In this document: positions 17,550 to 26,885 of the stretch, piece by piece | Position numbering within the stretch: position 1 is the first letter of the stretch | Layout of the letters: the number at the start of each line of letters is the position of its first letter | DNA from: Phyllobacterium calauticae | Lineage (GTDB): Bacteria > Pseudomonadota > Alphaproteobacteria > Rhizobiales > Rhizobiaceae | Assembly (NCBI RefSeq): GCF_019991125.1 | Contig: NZ_JAGENB010000004.1 | Location: forward strand, 62,001 to 126,000 | Direction of reading: 5' to 3' | DNA: 64,000 nucleotides | Notes under the pieces: generated by a model | The model's database searches: none | The model's input: only the letters and a program-made list of their open reading frames with translations | What the model was told of the DNA's origin: nothing | Position numbers and translations under genes: made by a program

Positions 17550-18917
17550 TCATTCTGCTGGCTGGCCGGAATCGGTAGAGGAAGGCGCAAATTCGACACG
17601 GAAGCAGGCGCCAAGCGGTCTCTGCACAATGGTAATATTCCCGCCATGCAGTTCCATGATTTCCTGGACCAGCTTGAGACCGAGGCCGGAGCCTTTGGTG
17701 CCCTGATGCCGTTTGAAAAACGGCTCGAACACGCGCTCGCGAAGTTCAGCGGGAACGCCCTGCCCTTCATCCGCAACCTCGATCCAGTTTTGCCCGACAA
17801 TCACCGCGATGGTGCCTGTTCGGCCGCCGTGATCGATGGCGTTCTGAACGAGATTGGTCATCACTCTTTCCAAGGCAACGGGATCGCCCTGCACGACCGC
17901 ATGGACGGCGGCGGCTTCAAAACCGACCTCATACCCCGCGGTGAACGCCAAAGGCCCCATATCGAGAACGACGCGCTGCGCGAGCTGGGTGAGATCAACA
18001 TCGGTGAAATGGCGCACGTCCTGCTTCAGCCGCTGCAGGTCAAGCATTTGTTCCGCCAGAACCGCCAGTCTTGCGGTATCCTCTGTCAGAAGAGATTTTG
18101 TCATGCCTTGCGGCAACGATGCGACCCTCGTCTTGAGGATCGCTATGGGCGTGCGCAGTTCGTGGGCGGCATCGGCGAGAAAACGCTCCTGGCGGTCATA
18201 GCCTTCGTCCAGACGACCCAGCGCTCCATTGACCGCGCGCACAAAAGGCGTGACTTCCGAGGGCATGCCAGTCGACGTCAATCGAACCCCGCGTTTTTCG
18301 ATATCGATTGAATCCGCTTGCGCGGCAGCCTGTTCCAATCCCCGCAGTGATCGCCGCACGACGATTGGCGTTGCCACGAACGCACCGAGCGCAATGATCC
18401 CGAGTATCGGAACGACAAGTTTCAGCAGGATCAGTGAAATTCCCAGGAACACCATGAAGAACGGCGCAAACGCGGATGACCCTGTCAGTATCTGTACACG
18501 GCCAGCGTCGGTCTCGACCCAGCGCATTCGGGCCGTCGGCCTCTCCCGGTCACCGATATTCCAACCGAAGCGGGCCTGGCCAATCCGGTCCAGAGCATTT
18601 CCTATGCCGGCATATTCCTCCGGGATATCGCCTTCCGTCAGTTGATGCCCCTGCGCATCCCGAATGATGTACCAAAGGTCCGGCACATCTTTTCGCAACG
18701 CCCTTATTGCATCCGTATCCTTCAGTGTCAGACCACCGTGCGGGTCTCTTCCAATGCCCGCTTCGAGAATTTCAACGGTATTTTCCGTCGAACGGAAGTC
18801 GAACAACTGCCCGGAACCGAAAAGCACTGCGATGACAAGAATGAGCACAACGGACTGAACCGCCAGCAACCGCCAGAACAATCGCCGCCTGAGGGATTGC
18901 GGGGGCTGCTCCGTCAT
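17550..18917 (-). CDS. Sensor histidine kinase (OmpR-system partner)
   Basis: The 455-aa membrane kinase has TM1 (residues about 16-36), a periplasmic sensor of about 110 aa, TM2 (about 152-186) and a HAMP-like segment. The HisKA box is FLADAAHELRTPIA, with the phospho-accepting His at about 252. The HATPase has its N box (MTNLVQNAIDHG), G1 (VADEGQGVP), and F and G2 boxes (FEPFFKRHQGTKGSGLGL). It overlaps the response regulator gene by 4 bases (ATGA), so the two form a cognate pair. The signal is unknown; the neighbours are a DedA membrane protein and a phospholipid methyltransferase on the same strand, which would fit envelope sensing. Confidence 0.92.
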   Translation of the reverse strand: MTEQPPQSLRRRLFWRLLAVQSVVLILVIAVLFGSGQLFDFRSTENTVEILEAGIGRDPHGGLTLKDTDAIRALRKDVPDLWYIIRDAQGHQLTEGDIPEEYAGIGNALDRIGQARFGWNIGDRERPTARMRWVETDAGRVQILTGSSAFAPFFMVFLGISLILLKLVVPILGIIALGAFVATPIVVRRSLRGLEQAAAQADSIDIEKRGVRLTSTGMPSEVTPFVRAVNGALGRLDEGYDRQERFLADAAHELRTPIAILKTRVASLPQGMTKSLLTEDTARLAVLAEQMLDLQRLKQDVRHFTDVDLTQLAQRVVLDMGPLAFTAGYEVGFEAAAVHAVVQGDPVALERVMTNLVQNAIDHGGRTGTIAVIVGQNWIEVADEGQGVPAELRERVFEPFFKRHQGTKGSGLGLKLVQEIMELHGGNITIVQRPLGACFRVEFAPSSTDSGQPAE

Positions 18918-19588
18918 GACTCTTCCCGCAGGAGATAACCCACCCCGCGAATGACATTGATCACAACCCCGGCCTTCGCATCGGCCAGTTTGCGGCGAAG
19001 TCTTGAGACGTGGGAATCGAGCGCGTTCGACTGAATCTCATCGTCAAAGCCGAAGACAGCTTCCATCAGCGCGGGCCGCGGGACCATACGGCCGACGCGG
19101 CGCACCAGGCTTTCAAGTACCAGCATTTCGCGCCGCGGCATCTCGAGCCGGCAATTGCCGACGAGAACATCGCGATAGGCCATGTCGAAGCTCAATCGCC
19201 CGACGGTGATGATTTGCGAGTGCGCCAGCCCCGGACGGCGCAGAACCGCCCGCAACCGGGCCAGAAGCTCGTCGAAGTCGAATGGTTTGGCCATGTAATC
19301 ATCGGCACCGGTCTCGAGGCCACTGATACGCTCTGGTACCCGCCCCTTGGCCGTCAACACAATAATCGGCAGGGTAAGGCCATTGCTGCGCAATTTTGGA
19401 ATGAGGCTCAACCCGTCACCATCCGGAAGTTGGCGATCGAGCAGCAGCGCGTCGTAGACTCCGTCATTGAGAATGAGCTCGGCATCAAAGAGACTGCCGA
19501 CATGGTCCATCACCAGATTGTGGCGCGCAAACGCCGCTCTCAGCGCCGCGACCAGTTGCGGTTCGTCCTCGACCAGCAATATGCGCAT
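18914..19588 (-). CDS. OmpR/PhoB-family response regulator
   Basis: The 224-aa protein has a receiver domain (phospho-acceptor Asp at about 51 in ALLLDRQLPDGDG, acidic pocket EDE at 7-9, Lys in YMAKPFDFDELL) and a winged-helix effector (ALDSHVSRLRRKLADAKAG). The start MRILLVEDE at 19588 is preferred over an upstream in-frame ATG because receivers begin there. It is cotranscribed with the downstream kinase gene through a 4-base overlap. Targets may include the genes just upstream on the same strand, but no binding site was identified. Confidence 0.92.
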   Translation of the reverse strand: MRILLVEDEPQLVAALRAAFARHNLVMDHVGSLFDAELILNDGVYDALLLDRQLPDGDGLSLIPKLRSNGLTLPIIVLTAKGRVPERISGLETGADDYMAKPFDFDELLARLRAVLRRPGLAHSQIITVGRLSFDMAYRDVLVGNCRLEMPRREMLVLESLVRRVGRMVPRPALMEAVFGFDDEIQSNALDSHVSRLRRKLADAKAGVVINVIRGVGYLLREES

Positions 19589-19651
19589 CTGCCACTCCGC
19601 CCCCGATTCACCCGACTTTATCGCCACGCCCTTGCATGCGGAAGGTGCCAC

Positions 19652-20242
19652 TCATCCACGCACACGGCGAAAGATCAATCCAACGGCCAGTTCACCCAGA
19701 AGAATAGCGCCAACAACAGCTATTCCCATCTGCAGCGGATCACGTTCCGATTGACGCAACAGGAAGCCGAGACCGACCAAGGGCGTATTCCAGACAAAGA
19801 TGCCGAGAATGGTTGCCGGCAGAAAGCCTTGCAATTTCAATCGCAAGACACCAGCTGGCATTGCCAGGAATATCCGGATCGTCGGAATGGTCTGGGCGAC
19901 GAGCGTAACCCAGAACTGATTTGTCTCGTAGGCGTTGGCCATGGCGCGGTACCGGGTGACCGGCAGGAAAATATAGCGGCCGAAACGGGCGACAAGCGCA
20001 TCCGTTCGTTCCTTTCCCGCCAACCGGCCAATGCCATACCAGAACAGGGCACCCAACGTGGACCCGCACACGGTGGCGAGCACGAGAACAATCAGTTCCG
20101 GGACGCCCGACACATATGTCGCACCGAGAAACACCAGCATGAGATAAGACGGAAGAACCGGGATCAGCTTCTCCGCGAAGGCAAGAGCGACAATGCCAAG
20201 CAATCCCATGTCCAGCAGCGATGCATAAAGCGGAGAATCCAT
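19652..20242 (-). CDS. DedA/SNARE-associated family membrane protein
   Basis: The 196-aa polytopic protein is of the DedA (VTT) type: hydrophobic segments with a re-entrant, Glu- and Pro-containing part (AEKLIPVLPSYLMLVFLGA) and a later helix pair with NTPLVGLGFLL. DedA proteins include undecaprenyl-phosphate and phospholipid translocases. The ATG at 20240-20242 shares one base with the stop of the PmtA-like gene (TGATG), so translation is coupled. This coupling suggests a joint role in membrane phospholipid handling. Confidence 0.85.
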   Translation of the reverse strand: MDSPLYASLLDMGLLGIVALAFAEKLIPVLPSYLMLVFLGATYVSGVPELIVLVLATVCGSTLGALFWYGIGRLAGKERTDALVARFGRYIFLPVTRYRAMANAYETNQFWVTLVAQTIPTIRIFLAMPAGVLRLKLQGFLPATILGIFVWNTPLVGLGFLLRQSERDPLQMGIAVVGAILLGELAVGLIFRRVRG

Positions 20243-20835
20243 CAGCGCGCATTCCCGAGCGAGGGAACCTGATGGCGGGTGATGCGGTAGACTGAAGCCG
20301 GCGGGAAATTGCGGAACGTCCAGCCGGTCTTCTCTGCCTTGAGGTCGAGCTTGTGCAGGAGCAAGGATGATACCGGGCATTTGGGGCCGTAGGTAAACTG
20401 GTAAAATCCACCGTCACGGCGCAACCGGGAAAAACATCCTGCAAGGATCGCCAGGACGATGGCGGGTTTCATCGACAGAAGCGGCAATCCACTGATGACA
20501 TTGCCGAAAACCGCGCCTTCAAAGAGACCGCGCTCCCCGATATGCCGCGCATCCATCTGGTAGAGTTTGGTATCGGGAAATCTGACCTTGAGGAGAGGCA
20601 CGAACTCCGGCCCATACTCAATCAGCGTGATGTCGCGCTCTGCAATGCCGCGTTTCAGCAGGGCCGATGTGAACACGCCCGTCCCGGGGCCAAGCTCCAG
20701 AACAGGGCCGTGACACGGCGATATGTGCTCGGTCATCAAAGCCGACAGACTGTTGCTGGATGGTGTTACCGATGCGACGCGTAGGGGTGCGCGCAGCCAG
20801 GCACTGAAGAACCGAAGAATATCTGTTTGAGCCAT
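20242..20835 (-). CDS. Phospholipid N-methyltransferase-like SAM methyltransferase (PmtA type)
   Basis: The 197-aa cytoplasmic protein starts with the amphipathic FFSAWLRAPLRVASVTPSS block typical of rhizobial PmtA and related rRNA-dimethylase-like proteins. The SAM motif VLELGPGTGVFT follows (about residues 45-56). PmtA methylates phosphatidylethanolamine stepwise to phosphatidylcholine. Family members also include KsgA-like proteins, so the exact substrate is inferred. It is coupled by a 1-base overlap with the DedA gene downstream. Confidence 0.75.
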   Translation of the reverse strand: MAQTDILRFFSAWLRAPLRVASVTPSSNSLSALMTEHISPCHGPVLELGPGTGVFTSALLKRGIAERDITLIEYGPEFVPLLKVRFPDTKLYQMDARHIGERGLFEGAVFGNVISGLPLLSMKPAIVLAILAGCFSRLRRDGGFYQFTYGPKCPVSSLLLHKLDLKAEKTGWTFRNFPPASVYRITRHQVPSLGNAR

Positions 20836-20960
20836 TCAAAATCTCACATGAGGAACGTTGCGGGTTCCACCATGTGCGAGCGCAAACATTGTGACAGTCT
20901 GGCATGCCCGGCAAGAATTTACACGTTTGGCTTGGCGATTCCGGCAGGCCCTGCCGCTGG

Positions 20961-21296
20961 TTAAATGGCAGCGCCGCCAAGCGAAGAACGCCAATATGCA
21001 ACACGCTCCTTGAGACGGGCTTGACGGACATAGGCCAGTTTCTCGTCCTCCATTCGCTCGAGTTCCTCGAACACGAAATCGTCCGATGTCCCATGGTTCC
21101 AGGCCTGCTGCAGGTCCCGGCACGGATGATTGCCAAGACGAAGCGTAAACCACAGGCGGTTCTGGATCGTATCAAGGTTGGTGCTTTGGCCAATCCAGAT
21201 TTTGCCCGACGCGAGGCAGCGGACGGCATAAATGCCGATGATCGCTTTTCTTTCCTTATAGGCCGCGATCGCCGCCTTTTTGTCCTCGGTCTTCAT
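20961..21296 (-). CDS. GIY-YIG nuclease-family protein
   Basis: The 111-aa protein carries the GIY-YIG signature as IGIYAVRCLASGKIWIGQS (about residues 20-38), with the second Tyr replaced by Trp (WIGQS), and Arg and Glu candidates further on. Small stand-alone GIY-YIG proteins are common in alphaproteobacteria and are mostly of unknown function; a homing role is unlikely without a host intron. The Tyr-to-Trp change in the active-site pair may alter or abolish catalysis. It is divergent from the DUF2239 gene. Confidence 0.8.
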   Translation of the reverse strand: MKTEDKKAAIAAYKERKAIIGIYAVRCLASGKIWIGQSTNLDTIQNRLWFTLRLGNHPCRDLQQAWNHGTSDDFVFEELERMEDEKLAYVRQARLKERVAYWRSSLGGAAI

Positions 21297-21434
21297 CCGT
21301 CGTTCCGTTCACAAGAGTTTTCAAGTCAAAGCCCCATAGCAGTCAATCCGAATTTCGTCAATTTATTACCCGGATGATATTGACTTTTCATTTTATAACC
21401 CGGATATAAATCAAATATCAATCGAGTACCTGTC

Positions 21435-22067
21435 ATGACCGACCATCTTTCCCGACCTTGCACCGCTTTCGACGGCACACACCTTCTCTTGTCCGGCCCC
21501 CTGGTCGAAGTGGCCTTGGCCGTAAAGAATACTTCCGAAGAAAGCGACACTTCCGGACCTCTCCTCGTCTTTGACGACATGACTGGCCGCGTCGTGGATC
21601 TCGATCTGCGCGGTACAAAGACCGACATCATTGCACGGTTGTTGCAGTCGTCGAAGGATGATGACGGTTGGCAAAATGCAAGCCAAGCGTCACGGGAACC
21701 CGAGGACGGCCTGCCCGCACCTGCACCGCGTGGGCGAGGACGGCCAAAACTCGGCGTCATTGCCCGGGAAGTCACACTTCTGCCGCGGCATTGGGAGTGG
21801 CTTGCCGAGCAAAGCGGGGGTGCATCCGTTGCGCTCAGGCGGTTGATCGACGAAGCCAGAAAGGCGGGCGGCAGTGAAACCAAAACCCGTGCCGCCCAGG
21901 AAGCGGCCTACCACTTCGCATTGGCGATGGCGGGCAATATGCCCGGTTTTGAAGACGCAATCCGGGCTTTGTTTGCCGGCAATCAGACCGCTTTTGTCGA
22001 ACGGGTCAGCGAATGGCCAACCGACGTGCGCCAGTACGCGATAAAGCTGGCATACGGCAGACAGTAA
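21435..22067 (+). CDS. DUF2239 family protein
   Basis: The 210-aa protein shows the family's conserved blocks: CTAFDGTHLLLSGPLVEVAL at the N-terminus, LLVFDDMTGRVVDLDLRG, and the central RGRGRPKLGVIAREVTLLPR followed by HWEWLAEQSGGASVALRRL. The RGRGRPK part resembles an AT-hook and the following helix pair may bind DNA, but no function is established for the family. The upstream 130 bases contain an AT-rich stretch with two ACCCGGAT copies (21368-21375 and 21399-21406), possibly a regulatory repeat. Confidence 0.85.
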   Translation: MTDHLSRPCTAFDGTHLLLSGPLVEVALAVKNTSEESDTSGPLLVFDDMTGRVVDLDLRGTKTDIIARLLQSSKDDDGWQNASQASREPEDGLPAPAPRGRGRPKLGVIAREVTLLPRHWEWLAEQSGGASVALRRLIDEARKAGGSETKTRAAQEAAYHFALAMAGNMPGFEDAIRALFAGNQTAFVERVSEWPTDVRQYAIKLAYGRQ

Positions 22068-22180
22068 GCACCACTTTCCGGGCGGGAAGGCGCACTTCGA
22101 CAAAATATACGACTATCCAACCCATCAGAACTGGAGCGAAATGCCGCTCCCGAAGGGCAGGCTTGTGCCTGACACTTGAC

Positions 22181-23551
22181 ATGACCCAACAGAGTATCGC
22201 GCCAAGAGCTACACGGCCCCTATGGCGCACATTCATTGCCATCCTCCTGCCGATGATGCTGACCAATGTATTGCAGGCGGCATCAGGCACGATTGACGGA
22301 ATCTTTCTGGGCCAATTTCTCGGCGTCAAAGCGATTGCAGCTGCATCGGCATTCTTTCCGATCGTCCTGTTGTTGTTCTCAATCGTTATCGGCCTGAGCA
22401 GTGGTGCGACAGTTCTCATCGGTCAAGCCTGGGGTAGCGGCGACCGCGGGAAGGTCCGGACTGTGGCGGGCACAGCTTTGGGAATGATGATCCTTGCGGG
22501 TTTCATCGTCAGCATAGTCGGAAGCTTGTTTGCGCAAAAAATCATATCGATGCTTGGGACACCCGCAGACATCCAAGCCGATGCCACGATTTATGCGCGC
22601 ACAATGCTGGCAGGGATACCGATCATCTTTACACTTTGGCTGACAACGTCGATGAGCCGTGGCGTATCCGACGCAGTGACACCGTTACTAGCTCTCTCAA
22701 TCGCTACAGTCGCTTCTCTTGTCTGCACCCCCGCATTCATTCGTGGCTGGTTTGGCATACCGTCCCTTGGTGTAGCCAGCGCACCCATCTCAGCTTTTGT
22801 CGGCGCCATCATTGCGATGCTGTGGCTTGCTGGGCATTGGCGACGCAAAAATCACCCTCTTGCGCCGGATTTCCGAAAGCTTTTCCAGATGCGGATCAAT
22901 CTCCATCTTGCCAAAGCCATCTTGCGCATAGGTCTTCCAATGGCTGTGCTGATGCTGACGATGGCGGTAGCTGAGATGGTCCTGCTTGGATTGGTAAACC
23001 GGCATGGCGCCAATGCAACAGCAGCCTACGGGGCAATCAATCAGGTGATGCACTGGGTACAGCTTCCAGTAATGTCGCTTGGCATCACAACGTCGATTTT
23101 GACCGCCCACGCCATCGGTGCAGGCCGGGCAGACAGGATCGGCAAAATCCTGCACACCGGCCTATGGCTGAATGTCGTCACAACGGGTGGCTTCGTCATC
23201 TTCGCTTATGCGTTTGCCAACCCGATTGTCGGCTTGTTCATAACCGATAGTGAGGTCGCCGCTACAGCAATACAGCTTCTGCATATTGTGCTCTGGAGTC
23301 TTTTGGCGGCCGGAGCGTCCAGTGTCCTGACCGGCGTGATGCGCGGCAGCGGTACTGTGCTCAATCCGGCTGGCCTGTCAATTCTCGCCATCCTGGCAGT
23401 GGAAATACCGCTGGCCTACTTCATGAATGCCAAGATCGGGCTGACTGGAATATGGATTGCCTATGCCACGACCTTCGTCACAACACTGCTCTTTCAGATG
23501 CTGTACTTTCGTTTTTCATGGCAACCTCACCACATCACACGCCTGGTCTGA
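22181..23551 (+). CDS. MATE-family multidrug/toxin efflux transporter
   Basis: The 456-aa protein has twelve hydrophobic segments in two six-helix halves. The N-terminal motif LLPMMLTNVLQAASGTIDG and the second-half counterpart (PMAVLMLTMAVAEMVLLGL) mark the MATE fold. These are Na+ or H+ coupled exporters of cationic compounds. The start MTQQSIAPRATRP at 22181 is chosen over a longer frame that overlaps the DUF2239 gene in another phase. It follows that gene by 113 bases. Substrate is unknown. Confidence 0.9.
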   Translation: MTQQSIAPRATRPLWRTFIAILLPMMLTNVLQAASGTIDGIFLGQFLGVKAIAAASAFFPIVLLLFSIVIGLSSGATVLIGQAWGSGDRGKVRTVAGTALGMMILAGFIVSIVGSLFAQKIISMLGTPADIQADATIYARTMLAGIPIIFTLWLTTSMSRGVSDAVTPLLALSIATVASLVCTPAFIRGWFGIPSLGVASAPISAFVGAIIAMLWLAGHWRRKNHPLAPDFRKLFQMRINLHLAKAILRIGLPMAVLMLTMAVAEMVLLGLVNRHGANATAAYGAINQVMHWVQLPVMSLGITTSILTAHAIGAGRADRIGKILHTGLWLNVVTTGGFVIFAYAFANPIVGLFITDSEVAATAIQLLHIVLWSLLAAGASSVLTGVMRGSGTVLNPAGLSILAILAVEIPLAYFMNAKIGLTGIWIAYATTFVTTLLFQMLYFRFSWQPHHITRLV

Positions 23552-23561
23552 ATGACCAGGG

Positions 23562-24800
23562 TCAATCGTGCGGCGCACGCGCTGCGCGTTGCAGGATTTC
23601 GACCACCATCTCGGAAGCCTTTTCGAGCGAACGCACCGGCAGAAATTCGTAGATCGAATGAAAATTATGGGCGCCGCAAAACAGATTGGGGCAAGGCAGC
23701 CCCTTTTCCGACAGCACCGCGCCGTCATAGCCGCCACGCATGGGGATCGACTTCGGCGATACGCCAATCGCCCGCATCGCCTCCAGCGCCAGCTGTACCG
23801 GATAATGATTGGGACCCTGCAAACTATCGGCAACGTTGCGATACATTGGCTGATATGCTGCCGTTACAGTCTGGGCACCGTGGAGTTGATTAAAACTCTC
23901 CACGACGGTCTCGACAAAGCGGCGCCGATGGTCGAACCCGGCTTGGGTAAAGTCACGGATGTCGAGAACGATCCGCGTCTCGGCAACCGTGCCATGAATG
24001 GATTTGACCCAGTAGTAGCCTTCGCGGTTTTCCGTATATTCCGGTCTTTCACCTGCCGGCAGCATGGCGATGAATTGCTGGGCAAAGAGCACGGCATTGC
24101 GCAGCTTGCCCTTGGCCGACATCGGGTGCGCGGTCTGCCCGTGGAAGGTGATGTGGAACTCACCCGCATTCCAGTTCTCGTGCACGATCTCGCCAATCTC
24201 ACAGCAATCCAGCGTGTAGGCGAAATCGGCATTGAGGGTTTTGACATCCAGCGCCTTGGCTCCCAGAAGGCCAATTTCCTCATCCGGGACAAACACGACC
24301 TTCACCTCGCCATGTTCAATCCCGGGATTCGACTGAAGCGTCTGCATCGCATGCATGATCTCGGCTATGGCTGACTTGTTATCCGCGCCGAGCAAGCTTG
24401 TTCCATCGGTAACGATGATCCGGTCACCGGCATAACGCGCCAGCTCGGGAAAATCGCCCGGGCGCATAACGACCTGAAGCTGTTCATTCAAGACGATATC
24501 GCCGCCTTCATACTGCACGATCTGGGCTTTGGTATCCGTATTGTACTCGCTGCTGGTGTCGAGATGGGCGACCCACGCCACGGTTGGAATCGTGCGATTC
24601 TTGTCGGTTGCATTGCTCGGCAGTGTCCCCACCACGATCGAATGCTCCCGTTCCTCGACATCCAGCCCCAGGTCACGCAACTCTCCGGCCAGCAAGCGCG
24701 CCAATACTGATTGACCGGCACTCGAAGGCAAATGACCTGCGCCGGGGACCGTCGTGGTATTGATGCGTGTGTAGTTGAGAAATCGTTCAACAATGTCCAT
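23562..24800 (-). CDS. pepT: Peptidase T (aminotripeptidase)
   Basis: This M20B-type zinc peptidase cleaves the N-terminal residue from tripeptides in the cytoplasm. The 412-aa chain carries the family's metal and catalytic residues: WVAHLDTSSE (His79, catalytic Asp81), LLGADNKSAIAE (bridging Asp140), VPDEEIGLLG (catalytic Glu174, Glu175), YTLDCCEIGE (Asp198) and CGAHNFHS near the C-terminus. Length matches E. coli PepT. It is divergent from a dipeptide-type binding protein gene, so peptide capture and hydrolysis genes share a 159-base promoter region. Confidence 0.95.
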   Translation of the reverse strand: MDIVERFLNYTRINTTTVPGAGHLPSSAGQSVLARLLAGELRDLGLDVEEREHSIVVGTLPSNATDKNRTIPTVAWVAHLDTSSEYNTDTKAQIVQYEGGDIVLNEQLQVVMRPGDFPELARYAGDRIIVTDGTSLLGADNKSAIAEIMHAMQTLQSNPGIEHGEVKVVFVPDEEIGLLGAKALDVKTLNADFAYTLDCCEIGEIVHENWNAGEFHITFHGQTAHPMSAKGKLRNAVLFAQQFIAMLPAGERPEYTENREGYYWVKSIHGTVAETRIVLDIRDFTQAGFDHRRRFVETVVESFNQLHGAQTVTAAYQPMYRNVADSLQGPNHYPVQLALEAMRAIGVSPKSIPMRGGYDGAVLSEKGLPCPNLFCGAHNFHSIYEFLPVRSLEKASEMVVEILQRAARAPHD

Positions 24801-24959
24801 TGCGTTCTCTGCCTCTGATCAAAGATGCTGGTTTCGATGATTCCACTTTTCAGGACAAGCGTTTAGGTGACATATTTGTATTGCATTGCCCTGAGCCCTC
24901 GCCGATAAATTCCGATCCCATCCATGTGATACGTTGATTCCCAGAAAAGACAGGACGAC

Positions 24960-26558
24960 ATGAAACTTCCCGAGAAAATTCTTTCAGCGACTATCCTTGC
25001 CCTCGGATTGAGCGGAACAACTATGGCTGTCGCTTCCGCAAAGACATTGATTTATTGCTCGGAAGCCGCACCAGACGGCTTTGACGCTGCGAGCACCACA
25101 TCGGGTGCGACATATGACGCCTCCGCACGCAATGTTTCCAATGGCCTCATCAAGATCAAACGCGGTTCGACCGAACTGGAGCCGGGCCTCGCCGAAAGCT
25201 GGGATATTTCCGCCGACGGGAAAGAATATACGTTTCACCTGCGCAAGGGCGTGAAATTCCAGACAACGAGCTACTTTACCCCGACGCGCGATTTCAATGC
25301 GGATGACGTCATCTTTACGTTCGACCGTCAGGGGAACAAGGCCAATCCCTACAATGGTAAGGGAGTCTGGCCGCAATACAATTCCTATTCGTTCCCGAGC
25401 CTCATCGGCAAAATCGAAAAAATCGACGAGCATACCGTCAAGTTCGTCCTTACCCGTCCGGAAGCCACGATGCTCGCTTCCCTTTCCCTCACATTCGCAG
25501 TCATTCAATCCAAGGAATATGCGGACAAGCTTTTGGCCGAGGGCAAGCAGGACGAATTTGGCCTGTTACCTATTGGAACCGGTCCCTACCAGTTTGTCGA
25601 TTATCAGCCGGACACAGCCGTTCGCTATACGGCCAATCCCGATTACTGGGGCGGGAAGCAGAAGATCGATAATCTGATCATCGCCGTAACTCCGGATGCC
25701 TCTGTCCGCTACCAGAAGCTCAAGGCTGGCGAATGCCATGTCATGGCTTACCCGAACCCGGCCGATCTGGCTGAGATGAAAACCGACCCGGCGATCAACC
25801 TCCTGCAAAAGGAAGGCTTAAACATTGCGTTCATGGCCTACAACACGCTGGTCGCACCTTTCAATGATGTGCGCGTGCGCAAGGCCATCAACATGGCCGT
25901 CAACAAGCAGGCGATCATCGATGCGGTCTACGGCTCGACCGGCATGGTTGCCGTCAACGCCATTCCGCCGGGTGTCTGGTCATACAATGCAGCCGTCAAG
26001 GACGATGCCTATGATCCCGCGCAGTCGCAGAAACTGCTCGCAGAGGCTGGCGTCAAAGATCTTTCGATGAAAATCTGGGCCATGCCGGTTCAGCGTCCTT
26101 ACATGCCCAACGCGCGCCGGACCGCCGAAATGATGCAGTCTGACCTGGCAAAAGTTGGCATCAAGGCTGAAATCGTTTCCTATGACTGGACCGAGTACCT
26201 GAAGCGGTCACTGGAAAAAGACCGGGACGGCGCAGTCATTCTCGGATGGACGGGCGGCATTGCCGATCCGGACAATTTTCTGGCGGCCCTTCTGGGCTGC
26301 CAGGCTATTGGCAGCGGCAATCGCGCCAACTGGTGCAACGAAGACTTTGAAAAACTGATCCAGGCAGCCAAACTGACCACGGACCAGGCTGAAAGAACAA
26401 AGCTGTATGAACAGGCTCAGGTCGTGTTCAAGGAGCAGGCACCATGGCTGACGATTGCCCATCAGATCGTCCAGCAACCGATTAGTGCCAAGGTGAAGGA
26501 TTTCCGCGTTGATCCATTCGGCGGCAATCTGTTTGAAGATGTCGACATCGACGAATAA
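24960..26558 (+). CDS. Dipeptide-type ABC transporter substrate-binding protein (DppA-like)
   Basis: The 532-aa periplasmic protein has a Sec signal (about residues 1-27, ending ASAKT), then the SBP_bac_5 fold. Typical segments are LEPGLAESWDISADGKEYTF, DFNADDVIFTFDR and, near the hinge, FNDVRVRKAINMAVNKQAI. The N-terminal LIYCSEAAPDGFD is close to DppA of E. coli, which binds dipeptides and heme. No permease or ATPase genes follow, so it must use components encoded elsewhere. A GC-rich hairpin ends the transcript. Confidence 0.92.
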   Translation: MKLPEKILSATILALGLSGTTMAVASAKTLIYCSEAAPDGFDAASTTSGATYDASARNVSNGLIKIKRGSTELEPGLAESWDISADGKEYTFHLRKGVKFQTTSYFTPTRDFNADDVIFTFDRQGNKANPYNGKGVWPQYNSYSFPSLIGKIEKIDEHTVKFVLTRPEATMLASLSLTFAVIQSKEYADKLLAEGKQDEFGLLPIGTGPYQFVDYQPDTAVRYTANPDYWGGKQKIDNLIIAVTPDASVRYQKLKAGECHVMAYPNPADLAEMKTDPAINLLQKEGLNIAFMAYNTLVAPFNDVRVRKAINMAVNKQAIIDAVYGSTGMVAVNAIPPGVWSYNAAVKDDAYDPAQSQKLLAEAGVKDLSMKIWAMPVQRPYMPNARRTAEMMQSDLAKVGIKAEIVSYDWTEYLKRSLEKDRDGAVILGWTGGIADPDNFLAALLGCQAIGSGNRANWCNEDFEKLIQAAKLTTDQAERTKLYEQAQVVFKEQAPWLTIAHQIVQQPISAKVKDFRVDPFGGNLFEDVDIDE

Positions 26559-26572
26559 GATCGTTAAGCGAC

Positions 26573-26596
26573 GGGGCCGGGACAATGCCCGGCCCC
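26573..26596 (+). terminator. Probable transcription terminator after the dppA-like gene
   Basis: A 9-base perfect GC stem (GGGGCCGGG at 26573-26581 with CCCGGCCCC at 26588-26596) and a 6-base loop begin 15 bases after the stop codon. The T-run downstream is weak (CAATTCTTT). Confidence 0.65.
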
Positions 26597-26885
26597 TGCG
26601 CAATTCTTTACAGTATCCGAGCGTTGTTGATGCCGGTGCTGATGTGGCCAATACTGCGGCTCGTCAACATCATTGAAATACGTCTAGAGATAAGTTACCT
26701 TATTACGATGCCGGGCTTTCACAATCGGGAAGCACCTAATATCGGCAGGCAATATTATTTAGGCTGGTGACGGTTTTATGCTCTGAAAAACGCATGAACC
26801 GTATTTTCGTTCTGGGCTTCTGAGATAACCAGAAATCCGCACGCAATATATTTCATACATAAACAAATTTATAAGTTGCAGAGAC
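26597..26885. other. Intergenic stretch before the FixL-like kinase gene
   Basis: No gene is supported. The last part (26820-26885) is AT-rich (ATATATTTCATACATAAACAAATTT region) and probably holds the kinase promoter; no clear ribosome site beyond GCAGAGAC precedes the ATG at 26886. Confidence 0.4.

Noticed and set aside
19010-20272. 420-aa plus-strand open frame
   Set aside because: Opposite the response regulator and DedA genes; no recognisable domain.
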